The notes under the pieces were generated by a model, which saw only the letters and a list, made by a program, of their open reading frames with translations, had not been told where the DNA came from and did no database searches. Positions 6,417 to 12,899 of a stretch of 23,440 nt of DNA are shown piece after piece. The stretch lies in assembly GCA_029784795.1 (NCBI GenBank), contig JAFMAW010000010.1, forward strand, positions 1 through 23,440, in the 5' to 3' direction. The stretch is from Nitrososphaerota archaeon (GTDB lineage: Archaea; Thermoproteota; Nitrososphaeria; Nitrososphaerales; UBA183). The position numbers and the translations under genes are program-made. How positions within the stretch are numbered: position 1 is the stretch's first letter; each line of letters starts with the position of its first letter.

Positions 6417-6964
6417 CAGACCTTGGGTCCCCCTGCGGCCGCCAGCAGGACCGACGCGAGGCTGTCTATCGCATCGTCCCTGTTCTCCACCGTGAGCGGG
6501 AACACCTGTTCGGCGGCGGCCCGCAGCTCGGCGAGCAGGTCGTCCTCGAGCCTTTCGTGTACCACGGCGAGGATCGGCTTCCCCGAGGCGACGCACCCCC
6601 TGACCGCCCTCCGGAAGTCTGGGCTGACGAGCTCCATCGGCCCGACCTCGTCGATCACGATCAGCTCCGAGTCCGCCGCTGCCGCTTCGAGCCCCGCCGC
6701 GCCCACGGACGCCAGGTCCGAGAGATTGACCCTGTATCTCCCGACCCGGGGGCCGAACTTTGAATCCACCGACGCGAGCACGCCCGTCCTCCCGCTGGTG
6801 AGGTCGGTCACACCGAACCCCGTCCTGGCGCCCCCCGACCTGACCTCCGAAGCGGTGCACCCGCCCACTATCACCCCGGCGCTCTTCAGCCTCCGGACCA
6901 CCTTGGAGACGACGGTGGACTTGCCCACCCCCGGCGGGCCGGTGACCAGGTAGATCTTTGACAA
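6416..6964 (-). CDS. THEP1 family nucleoside-triphosphatase
   Basis: This 182-aa P-loop protein has Walker A at residues 9-16 (GPPGVGKS), the THEP1-type region GGCTASEVRSGGARTGFGVT, Walker B with the DEVGPME signature (LIVIDEVGPMEL, near residue 105) and IDSLASVLL at the end. Family members hydrolyse NTPs in vitro; the cellular role is unsettled, though human NTPCR and Aquifex aq_1292 are related. The start is TTG at 6964, preceded by a good Shine-Dalgarno sequence (gggagga, complement of 6971-6977) about 7 nt upstream, unlike most leaderless genes here. Its stop overlaps rnhB, making a two-gene operon. Confidence 0.93.
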   Translation of the reverse strand: MSKIYLVTGPPGVGKSTVVSKVVRRLKSAGVIVGGCTASEVRSGGARTGFGVTDLTSGRTGVLASVDSKFGPRVGRYRVNLSDLASVGAAGLEAAAADSELIVIDEVGPMELVSPDFRRAVRGCVASGKPILAVVHERLEDDLLAELRAAAEQVFPLTVENRDDAIDSLASVLLAAAGGPKV

Positions 6965-7013
6965 CCACTGTCCTCCCTCGCCGGGCTACATGAAGTTAGC
7001 AGCCTGCCGGAAT

Positions 7014-7021
7014 CGTTTAAC
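7014..7021. promoter_or_regulatory. Shared TATA-like box between THEP1-rnhB and trm1
   Basis: The element cgtttaac (gttaaacg on the other strand) is nearly symmetric. It lies about 28 bp before the trm1 TTG, which fits leaderless transcription to the right. It lies about 53 bp before the THEP1 TTG, which fits a leader of about 25 nt with a Shine-Dalgarno to the left. One box could serve both directions. Confidence 0.4.
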
Positions 7022-7045
7022 ACCTGGCGCGCCGCGCCCGGCCCA

Positions 7046-8191
7046 TTGAAGTTCGTCCGCCACGTCGAGGGCAAGACCACCCTCTTCGTCCCCCAGGCGA
7101 GCGTCACGGTTGACCCGCCTCCCACGTCGCCGGTCTTCTTCAACCCGGCGGCCGCCCTCAACAGAGACATCACAGTGGCCCTGGCGGCTGCAGGGGGCGG
7201 CCGCACGTTCTGCGACTCCATGGCGGGGGTGGGGGGGCGTGGGGTGCGGGTGGCCAAGGAGGTGGAAGGGGTGTCGTCGGTGACCCTGGTAGACTTCAAC
7301 GAGCCCGCGCTCCGGGCTGGGGAGAGGTCCGCCAGGCTGAACAGGGTCGCCGGGAGGTGCTCCTTCGAGCTTTCGGAGACCAACGCTTTCCTGGCTTCGC
7401 GGTTCGGGAGGGACCAGAGGTTCGACTACGTCGACGTGGACCCGTTCGGAACGCCGATCAGGCACATCCAGGCCGCCCTGGCGGCGACGTCGGACGGCGG
7501 GGTGCTGTCGCTCACCGCCACCGACACCGCTGTGCTCTGCGGGGTGCAGGAGGGGACCTGCAGGAGGAGGTACGGCGGCTCCCCGCTCAACAACCACTTC
7601 CACCACGAGACCGGGATCAGGGTGCTCCTGGGGGCTGTGGCCAGGCTGGGCGCCATGCTGGACATAGGGGCCGAGCCCGTGGCAGCCCACTCGACGAGGC
7701 ACTACCTGAGGGTCTTCGTCCGGGTCAGGGCCGGGGCGTCCAGAGCTGACGCAGCGCTGAAGGGCGTCGGCAGCGTCTCCTGGTGCCACCACTGCGGCGA
7801 GGCTTCGAGCGGCGTCGTCCCCTCGCCCGTGTGCCCACGCTGCGGGAAGAAGGCGAAGGTGGCAGGGCCGCTCTGGGTCGGGAAGGTCACCGAGGAGGAG
7901 ACCGTGCGCGCGGCGGCCAGGGCGGCGCAGGAGAAGGGGCTTGCCAGGGCCGCGACCATGCTCGGGTCCCTGGTCGGGGTCGACGGGTTCCCCCCGTGGA
8001 GCTTCAGCCTCGAGCGGGTCTGTTCCGCCCTGAAAGTGGCGTCTGCCCCCGAGGACAGGGTGTACAGGGCCCTTGCGCAGTCCGGGCGCAGGGTCGCGCG
8101 GACGCCGTTCGAGAAGACAGGGCTGAAGACGGACGCAGGCTATGCTGAGGTGGTGGAGGCGGTCAGGACGGCGGCGCGCTCAGGCATCTGA
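7046..8191 (+). CDS. trm1: tRNA (guanine(26)-N2)-dimethyltransferase
   Basis: This 381-aa Trm1 transfers two methyl groups from SAM to N2 of guanine 26 in tRNA. The N-terminal part has the family's VFFNPAAALNRDI. The SAM site follows (TFCDSMAGVGGRGVRVAKEV), with VTLVDFNEPAL and the hallmark YVDVDPFGTPIRHIQAALAA near residue 130. Next come LSLTATDTAVLCGV and the substrate-binding RYGGSPLNNHFHHETGIRVL. The C-terminal domain carries a zinc ribbon (CHHCGEASSG...CPRCGKKAK). The TTG start at 7046 sits 28 bp after the cgtttaac box. The gene converges on rlmE with a 9-bp gap. Confidence 0.96.
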   Translation: MKFVRHVEGKTTLFVPQASVTVDPPPTSPVFFNPAAALNRDITVALAAAGGGRTFCDSMAGVGGRGVRVAKEVEGVSSVTLVDFNEPALRAGERSARLNRVAGRCSFELSETNAFLASRFGRDQRFDYVDVDPFGTPIRHIQAALAATSDGGVLSLTATDTAVLCGVQEGTCRRRYGGSPLNNHFHHETGIRVLLGAVARLGAMLDIGAEPVAAHSTRHYLRVFVRVRAGASRADAALKGVGSVSWCHHCGEASSGVVPSPVCPRCGKKAKVAGPLWVGKVTEEETVRAAARAAQEKGLARAATMLGSLVGVDGFPPWSFSLERVCSALKVASAPEDRVYRALAQSGRRVARTPFEKTGLKTDAGYAEVVEAVRTAARSGI

Positions 8192-8200
8192 GGACCCGCG

Positions 8201-8797
8201 TCACACCTGCGGCCCTTCGCACAGATAGTACAGCTCTGAGGCCGCGTTCCTGCTGGCCGCGGGCTTGATCACCCTGACCGACCTGAACATCCTGCGGAAC
8301 TCTCCCCGGACCTCCTGTGACCGCTCCCCCTCGAAGAGCTTGCAGTAGACGCGGCCTCCGCCCTTGAGGAGGGTCCGGGACAGCTCGAGGACCCGCAGAG
8401 TCATGTCGATCTGCCTCGTCTGGTCCAGCTCCCAGACCCCTGTGACCGAGGGGGCGAGGTCGGAGAGGACGACGTCTGCCTTCCCCCCCAGGGCCTGGGA
8501 CACCTTCTCGGCCACAGCGGGGTCGTGCACGTCCATCTTGATGGCCACGACGTTCTTCTCCTTCAGCCGGATCGGGTCCAAGTCCACCCCCACCACTAGC
8601 CCGTCCTCCCCGACGAGGAAGGACGCCACCTGGAGCCACCCCCCCGGGGCTGCGCCGAAGTCGGCGACCCTGTCCCCGAGCCGGATGAACCCGTAGCGCT
8701 CGTTGGCTTCGATCAGCTTGAAGGCGGCCCTGCTCTTGTACCCCTGTTCCCTGGCAAGGCGCCGGTAGAGGTCCCGGCGCGCCTCGTTCAGCCTCAT
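8201..8797 (-). CDS. rlmE: 23S rRNA 2'-O-ribose methyltransferase RlmE (FtsJ/RrmJ)
   Basis: This 198-aa protein has the FtsJ fold. The N-terminal YKSRAAFKLIEANERYGFI contains the catalytic Lys of the K-D-K-E tetrad. The SAM loop is VADFGAAPGGWLQVASFLVG. The acidic Asp lies in ADVVLSDLAPSVTGVWELDQ, the second Lys in GGGRVYCKLFEGE, and the Glu in ASELYYLCEG at the end. It methylates the ribose of the A-loop U of 23S rRNA in bacteria, and the archaeal site is probably equivalent. It starts with ATG in an ATGA overlap with cdd. It is the last gene of the long reverse block and has no C-terminal TRAM extension. Confidence 0.95.
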   Translation of the reverse strand: MRLNEARRDLYRRLAREQGYKSRAAFKLIEANERYGFIRLGDRVADFGAAPGGWLQVASFLVGEDGLVVGVDLDPIRLKEKNVVAIKMDVHDPAVAEKVSQALGGKADVVLSDLAPSVTGVWELDQTRQIDMTLRVLELSRTLLKGGGRVYCKLFEGERSQEVRGEFRRMFRSVRVIKPAASRNAASELYYLCEGPQV

Positions 8798-9201
8798 CTC
8801 TTCGAGAGCTCTGGGGGGTTGAACGCTGCCGGGAGGAGGGATTTGGCGGTCGCGTCTGCGGAGAAGCCGTCGACCCCGCGCATCATCACCGCCATCTCAG
8901 GGTTGAACTCGACCATGACCTGCCTGCATGCGCCGCAGGGCCTGGTGAACTGCTCGGACTTGCCGACCACGGCGATGGCCAGGATCTTCCTCGCCCCCTC
9001 CGAGACGGCTTTGAACATCGCCGTCCTCTCGGCGCAGCAGGAGAGGCCATAGGACGCGTTCTCGACGTTCGCGCCCGTGTAGACCGCCCCGCCCTCCGTC
9101 AGGACCGCTGCCCCTATCTTGACCCCGGAGTATGGCGAATAGGCGCGCTCGCGCGCCTTCCTGGCCGCGTCCACTAGCCCTGACGTGTCCACCCCTGTCA
9201 T
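8794..9201 (-). CDS. cdd: Cytidine deaminase
   Basis: This 135-aa protein is a small tetrameric-type cytidine deaminase that turns cytidine or deoxycytidine into uridine in pyrimidine salvage. The substrate strand SPYSGVKIGAAVLTEGG is followed by GANVENASYGLSCCAERTAM, where Cys56-Ala-Glu58 gives a zinc ligand and the proton shuttle. PCGACRQVMVEF (Cys89, Cys92) completes the three-cysteine zinc site. The C-terminal LLPAAFNP is also usual. It begins 9 bp after the TFE-beta-like stop and overlaps rlmE by 4 nt. Its place among transcription and rRNA genes probably reflects operon packing. Confidence 0.96.
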   Translation of the reverse strand: MTGVDTSGLVDAARKARERAYSPYSGVKIGAAVLTEGGAVYTGANVENASYGLSCCAERTAMFKAVSEGARKILAIAVVGKSEQFTRPCGACRQVMVEFNPEMAVMMRGVDGFSADATAKSLLPAAFNPPELSKR

Positions 9202-9210
9202 GGTCTGGGC

Positions 9211-9705
9211 CTACCTGGCCGGGGCCGGTTCGGCGCTCGGCGCCCCGGTCCGCGAAGCCATGGCTTCCTGGATCACCCAGGGCCCTATCCAGGGGCAGAT
9301 GTACGGGCTGACCTCCCCCTCGACGGAGCACTTCGGCTCGTACTGGCAGACGATGCATGGCGCCTTCTCGATGGAGGCCATGTCAGTCGGGAAGCGAAGC
9401 GGGGTCAACTTATATGTCCAGCGCCCGTCTTCGAGGACCTTCACCCTCCCTATCAGCCCCCTCCTCTCGAGCCTTATGGCGAGCCTGGACCCGTCCCTGC
9501 TGGTCAGGCCGAGCTCCTTCCATATCTCGCTCTGCAGTACGCCGTCCCGCCCGCGTTCCACCACGAGCTTGTAGACCCTGGAAGTGAGGTCCACCAGCTC
9601 CTCTTCGGTCCTCTCCACAGGCTTCTCTGGCTCCGCTTCCTTCTTCTGGCGACCCCTTGTCTGCCTCTTGGGGCTGTCCTTGGCTGTCTGCTTCTTCTGT
9701 TTCAT
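9211..9705 (-). CDS. RPC34/TFE-beta-like transcription factor with Fe-S cysteine cluster
   Basis: This 164-aa protein has a basic, disordered N-terminus (residues 1-35, many Lys/Arg/Gln), a winged helix at about 39-105 (LTSRVYKLVVERGRDGVLQS, IWKELGLTSRDGSRLAIRLE, RRGLIGRVKVLEDGRWTYKL), and a C-terminal cluster Cys117-x2-Cys120-x5-Cys126-x10-Cys137 (PCIVCQYEPKC...YICPWI). This order, one winged helix then four cysteines, is that of archaeal RPC34/TFE-beta, which carries a 4Fe-4S cluster and partners TFE-alpha in promoter opening. ATG 9705 lies in the ATGA overlap with tfb, so I prefer it to an upstream in-frame start at 9759. A different stand-alone winged-helix Fe-S regulator is possible. Confidence 0.8.
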   Translation of the reverse strand: MKQKKQTAKDSPKRQTRGRQKKEAEPEKPVERTEEELVDLTSRVYKLVVERGRDGVLQSEIWKELGLTSRDGSRLAIRLERRGLIGRVKVLEDGRWTYKLTPLRFPTDMASIEKAPCIVCQYEPKCSVEGEVSPYICPWIGPWVIQEAMASRTGAPSAEPAPAR

Positions 9706-10649
9706 TTTGACTGCATGAACTCCTGTCTTATCACGTAGTTGTCGAGTATCTCCCTGCACCGGTTCCTGACGGTCACCTCTGTCACCTCGGCGAACTCAGC
9801 CACCTCCCTCTGCGGCAGGTGCTCCCCCACCATGACCGAGGACAGGTAGACGTAAGCGGCCGCGAGCCCCGCAGGGGCCTTGCCGCTGGAGATCCGCGAG
9901 TCGCTCGTCTTGCGGGACAGTGTCAGCGCCAGGCGCTCGACCCTTGCGTCGATCTTGGCGATGTTGACTAACTTTGAGATGTACTTCTCAACCGACGGCG
10001 GAGGGACGTACTCCTTCTCGACCTCCTTCAGGACCAGGCGGAAGTAGCGCGCGACGCTCCCCTTCTCCATCCCCGAGGCCCTGGCCACCTCCTTGAGGGT
10101 GCGCGACACCCCGCACTTCCTGCACGCCAGGTACACCGTCGCCGCCGTCATCCCGAGTATCGACTTGCTCTTGGCCACCTTCTTCTTGGCCGAGGTCCGG
10201 TAGATCTGGGCCGCCGTCTCGGCAACGTTGTCCGGCAGGTTCAGCGCGTCGCAGAGCTCGCTGATCTTCGAAAGGACGTTCGAGAGCCCCCTCTCCTCGC
10301 TGTTTATCGTCCTGGACCTGCTCTGCCACTTCCTCATCTTCTCCACGGTCGCCCTCATGGTCGGGTCGAGGTACTTGCCGTGGGAGTCGCGCATGGTCCT
10401 CCCGATCTCGGTGGTGAGCCCGAAGTCGTGGAGCGCCAGGGTCGTCGGGGCGCCCACCCTCACCCGCTTGTTCTTGTCCTCCAGGTCCATGGCCTTCCAT
10501 TCTGGGCCGGAGTCGGCCGGAGCCAGGGTGACATAGCCGCAGGTCGGACAGACCTGCTCCCCCTTCTCTGAGTCGCCGATCAGCCTGTTGCCGCAGACAG
10601 GGCAGGAGTTCCTGAAGCCCTCGTCCCGGCTCGCGCCCCAGATGCTCAT
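9702..10649 (-). CDS. tfb: Transcription initiation factor B (TFB)
   Basis: This 315-aa protein is the archaeal TFIIB, bridging TBP-TATA and RNA polymerase. The zinc ribbon uses Cys16, Cys19, Cys34 and Cys37 (CPVCGNRLI...CPTCGYV). The B-reader/linker follows with GLTTEIGRTMRDSHGKYLDP. Cyclin repeat one spans about 110-205 (ISELCDALNLPDNVAETAAQ, LGMTAATVYLACRKCGVSRT) and repeat two about 210-305 (VEKYISKLVNIAKIDARVER, PAGLAAAYVYLSSVMVGEHL, REVAEFAEVTEVTVRNRCRE). The start is ATG at 10649, 4 bp after the gar1 stop. Its stop overlaps the TFE-beta-like gene (ATGA), an arrangement likely to set a fixed ratio between the two initiation factors. Confidence 0.97.
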   Translation of the reverse strand: MSIWGASRDEGFRNSCPVCGNRLIGDSEKGEQVCPTCGYVTLAPADSGPEWKAMDLEDKNKRVRVGAPTTLALHDFGLTTEIGRTMRDSHGKYLDPTMRATVEKMRKWQSRSRTINSEERGLSNVLSKISELCDALNLPDNVAETAAQIYRTSAKKKVAKSKSILGMTAATVYLACRKCGVSRTLKEVARASGMEKGSVARYFRLVLKEVEKEYVPPPSVEKYISKLVNIAKIDARVERLALTLSRKTSDSRISSGKAPAGLAAAYVYLSSVMVGEHLPQREVAEFAEVTEVTVRNRCREILDNYVIRQEFMQSK

Positions 10650-10653
10650 GAGT

Positions 10654-10872
10654 TCACTCCGCGAACGCCGGCTCCCCCGGCCTTCCCGCGCGGCTGCTGG
10701 CTGGGACCACCGACGCGTAGGGGGACTTCACGGGGCCGATCAGCTCGCCTATCCTCCCCAACTTCCTCTTGCCTTCGTCGAACAGAAAAACGCCCGGCCT
10801 GACCTCCTTCGTCAGGCGGACGACGAGCCTGCCACTCTTGGCCCTATGGATGACTGTGCCCACCTGATGCAA
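10654..10872 (-). CDS. gar1: Gar1, H/ACA RNP subunit
   Basis: This 72-aa protein has the small beta-barrel of archaeal Gar1: MHQVGTVIHRAKSGRLVVRL, then GVFLFDEGKRKLGRIGELIG and PVKSPYASVVP, the last being the family hallmark. Gar1 binds Cbf5 and helps substrate turnover in pseudouridylation by H/ACA guide RNPs. The TTG start at 10872 lies about 29 bp after a TATA-like cgtttaaagg (complement of 10897-10906), which gives a leaderless mRNA and makes gar1 the first gene of the unit gar1-tfb-TFE-beta-cdd-rlmE. The length is normal for archaea. Confidence 0.92.
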   Translation of the reverse strand: MHQVGTVIHRAKSGRLVVRLTKEVRPGVFLFDEGKRKLGRIGELIGPVKSPYASVVPASSRAGRPGEPAFAE

Positions 10873-10896
10873 GTGAAGCGAAGGCCCGACTTCTTG

Positions 10897-10906
10897 CCTT
10901 TAAACG
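10897..10906 (-). promoter_or_regulatory. TATA-like promoter of gar1-tfb operon
   Basis: Reverse-strand cgtttaaagg lies about 29 bp before the gar1 TTG and just after the SRP19 stop (10919). It splits the reverse block into separate transcription units, although read-through from rps8e-srp19 is likely. Confidence 0.5.
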
Positions 10907-10918
10907 TTGAGGGGCTGA

Positions 10919-11245
10919 TTATTTTTTGCGGGGCTGCTGCGCCTGCCCCTGGCGCCTCTGGGCGATCCCTCTGACTGTCGCCAGCTCCTTCGCGACCTTC
11001 AGCAGCAGCGCCTGCTTCGGCCCCGACTTCACGATCGACACGTACCCCGACTCCCTGGCGGGCCTGGAAGGATAGCGCGCCGCCAGGGGCTGAGGCTGGA
11101 GGTTGAGCCGCCTGCACGCTTCTTCGAGCTCAACGAGGACCGGAGCCCTGGTAGCCGAGCTCAGCGGGACCCTGCGCCCCGCCTTTCGCTTGAGCTCAGA
11201 GTCGAAGTATTCCAGCCAGAATATGTAGCGGTCGTACTCTTTCAT
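10919..11245 (-). CDS. srp19: Signal recognition particle protein SRP19
   Basis: This 108-aa protein binds SRP RNA helices 6 and 8 and prepares the RNA for SRP54. It shows the archaeal SRP19 pattern: YDRYIFWLEYFDSELKRKAG and GRRVPLSSATRAPVLVELEE at the start, LNLQPQPLAARYPSRPARES with the conserved Pro-x-Arg-x-x-x-x-G region, SGYVSIVKSGPKQALLLKVA, and a Lys/Gln-rich tail. The ATG at 11245 overlaps the rps8e stop (ATGA), giving a coupled pair. Confidence 0.95.
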   Translation of the reverse strand: MKEYDRYIFWLEYFDSELKRKAGRRVPLSSATRAPVLVELEEACRRLNLQPQPLAARYPSRPARESGYVSIVKSGPKQALLLKVAKELATVRGIAQRRQGQAQQPRKK

Positions 11246-11628
11246 TTCTTCGACAGGAGGACGGCGTTCACCACACCGTCGGCTGTCGGGCGCGACGTGA
11301 CCACGGCCTCGCCGGCCTCGGTGTCGAGGACCGCGCCCCTGGTGATCACCCCCCGCCTCTCATAGTCCCTGTTGGCAGGGCTCTTCTTTACCCTCAGTAT
11401 CTTGGACTTCGTCGACTTCCCCGAGCTGTCGGAGACGTTCGCGCTGTCCGCGAATATCACACCGGTGGAGATGGACCCTCCGCGACGCCGGCTCGCCCTC
11501 GTCGATGCTTCGCCCACCAGAGGCTCGATGGCGTACCCGTCCTTTTCGTAGGCCCTTCTCCCCCTGTGGGGCCTTGACCTGCCTCCGGTCGACTTCCGCT
11601 TGGTGAGGTTCTCGATGGGGCGCGTCAT
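11242..11628 (-). CDS. rps8e: Small ribosomal subunit protein S8e
   Basis: This 128-aa protein is the archaeal/eukaryotic S8e of the 30S subunit. It carries the basic N-terminus KRKSTGGRSRPHRGRRAYEK, the S8e beta core with VRKKSP-type sequence (ILRVKKSPANRDYERRGVIT) and GAVLDTEAGEAVVTSRPTAD followed by GVVNAVLL. The ATG at 11628 has a TATA-like cttaacat about 35 bp upstream (complement of 11660-11668), so it probably starts its own unit with srp19. The gap to scpB upstream is 73 bp. Confidence 0.96.
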   Translation of the reverse strand: MTRPIENLTKRKSTGGRSRPHRGRRAYEKDGYAIEPLVGEASTRASRRRGGSISTGVIFADSANVSDSSGKSTKSKILRVKKSPANRDYERRGVITRGAVLDTEAGEAVVTSRPTADGVVNAVLLSKK

Positions 11629-11701
11629 CGCTTCCTGATGGGCGCCCTCGCGGGCCTCATGTTAAGCATATCGGAGCAGGTCGGCCCGGACCGGAGGGCG
11701 G

Positions 11702-12244
11702 CTACCTCAGCGTCAGGGTCCGGCTCTCGAGCTGCCTCTTCATGGTCGGGACGTCGTTGCTCAGTCCGAAGTACTCGGCGAACCTGGCCGTGGTCTTGTA
11801 CGCCTTGCTCCTCCCCTGCCTCTCCCCGAGGATGAACCCGACCCCCTCGAGCTCCTTCAGGTGCTGGTAGACGGTGGAGCTCCGCCTGAGGACCAGCTCG
11901 GACGAGGTGATCGGCTGGAAGAAGGCGATGAAAGACAGGGTCCGGAGCGCGGCCTTGGACAGGAGGGGCCGCGTGGCGAACTTCCTGGCGGTCTGGGTGT
12001 ACTTCGCCTTCAGCTGCATGGCGAACCTCGGCCCCGAATACTCCACCACCTCCACCGCCTGGAACGCGCCGTTGACCGCCCTGGCTATCTCTCTGGCTAT
12101 CGCAGCAGCCTTCCGCTCGGACGCGGTCCCGGCCACCCGGGCGATGTCCTCCACCGATATGGGCCTCCCAGCCGCGTAGAGGGCAGCCTCGACCTTGGCG
12201 ACCATCTCCTTGGGGTGCTCCCCGGCCGCGTCTTCGCTACTCAA
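11702..12244 (-). CDS. scpB: ScpB, winged-helix subunit of the SMC complex
   Basis: This 180-aa protein has two winged-helix domains, as ScpB does. The first includes KVEAALYAAGRPISVEDIAR and the sheet EVVEYSGPRFAMQLKAKY. The second includes LLSKAALRTLSFIAFFQPIT, SSELVLRRSSTVYQHLKELE and GVGFILGERQGRSKAYKTTA. In bacteria an ScpB dimer binds the ScpA kleisin and helps SMC loading. The TTG start at 12244 overlaps the scpA stop by 8 nt. It is complete and is the last gene of the smc-scpA-scpB unit. Confidence 0.93.
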   Translation of the reverse strand: MSSEDAAGEHPKEMVAKVEAALYAAGRPISVEDIARVAGTASERKAAAIAREIARAVNGAFQAVEVVEYSGPRFAMQLKAKYTQTARKFATRPLLSKAALRTLSFIAFFQPITSSELVLRRSSTVYQHLKELEGVGFILGERQGRSKAYKTTARFAEYFGLSNDVPTMKRQLESRTLTLR

Positions 12245-12899
12245 GCTGGCCCACCGACACCACCAGCGCGTCCTGGTCGGACTCCTCCTGGTTGATCACC
12301 ACCTCGCCGTCGTTGGCCGCGAACAGGAGGAGGATGAAGACGCGGGCGGCGTCGAGTGGAGGGAGCCCCTTGAGGAGCTCCGAGAGGAGCGCCTTCCCGG
12401 TCGCCCTCAGCCTCTCGACGAGGATCTTCCTGAACTCTGACAGGAGGACCTGCAGCGAAACGACGTAGTTCTCGAAGTCCGGGGGCTGGAGGTCGGCGAT
12501 GGCGAGCGGGTTCTGCTCTTCCCCCTCGTCCCTGACGACTATGTCCTGCAGGATGCGGCCGAGCTCGTCGAAGAGCTCGTCTATGTTGGTGGAGTAGATT
12601 TCGTATCTGAAGGGCATGACTATGATCTGCGGAGGCTCCGAGGAGCCGACCAGCCTGTGCTGCATCCTGAGCTTCTCGAACAGGAACAGCGTCTCCACCT
12701 TGAGCCTGTAGATCGTAGCCGAGGAGAGGGCCGCGGTCCCCGCCGCGCGCATGTCGATGAGGTCGGTCTGGGAGATGGCCTTCAGGAACATGTCCAGGAG
12801 CTCGGAGAGGTTGATCTCCCATGGGCTCTTGCGCTTTGCCAGGGAGGGGTCGATGAGGACGTTGAGCGGCGGGCGCCCCAGGACGGAGGAGCTAGGCAC
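12237..12899 (-). CDS. scpA: ScpA kleisin subunit of the SMC complex
   Basis: This 220-aa kleisin bridges the SMC heads. The N-terminal part PLNVLIDPSLAKRKSPWEIN and LSELLDMFLKAISQTDLIDM fits the helical domain that binds the SMC neck. The middle holds LSSATIYRLKVETLFLFEKL, and the C-terminal winged helix is SELLKGLPPLDAARVFILLL followed by FAANDGEVVINQEESDQDAL. I chose GTG 12899, which overlaps the smc stop by 8 nt. The frame is open to 12947, but that part lies wholly inside smc and reads as low-complexity sequence. The archaeal ScpA is short compared with the roughly 250 aa of bacteria. Confidence 0.9.
   Translation of the reverse strand: MPSSSVLGRPPLNVLIDPSLAKRKSPWEINLSELLDMFLKAISQTDLIDMRAAGTAALSSATIYRLKVETLFLFEKLRMQHRLVGSSEPPQIIVMPFRYEIYSTNIDELFDELGRILQDIVVRDEGEEQNPLAIADLQPPDFENYVVSLQVLLSEFRKILVERLRATGKALLSELLKGLPPLDAARVFILLLFAANDGEVVINQEESDQDALVVSVGQLE

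Noticed and set aside
6417..6968. RNase HII extended to 411 aa
   Set aside because: The extra part is antisense-like shadow of the THEP1 gene. The ATGA overlap at 6416 marks the true start.
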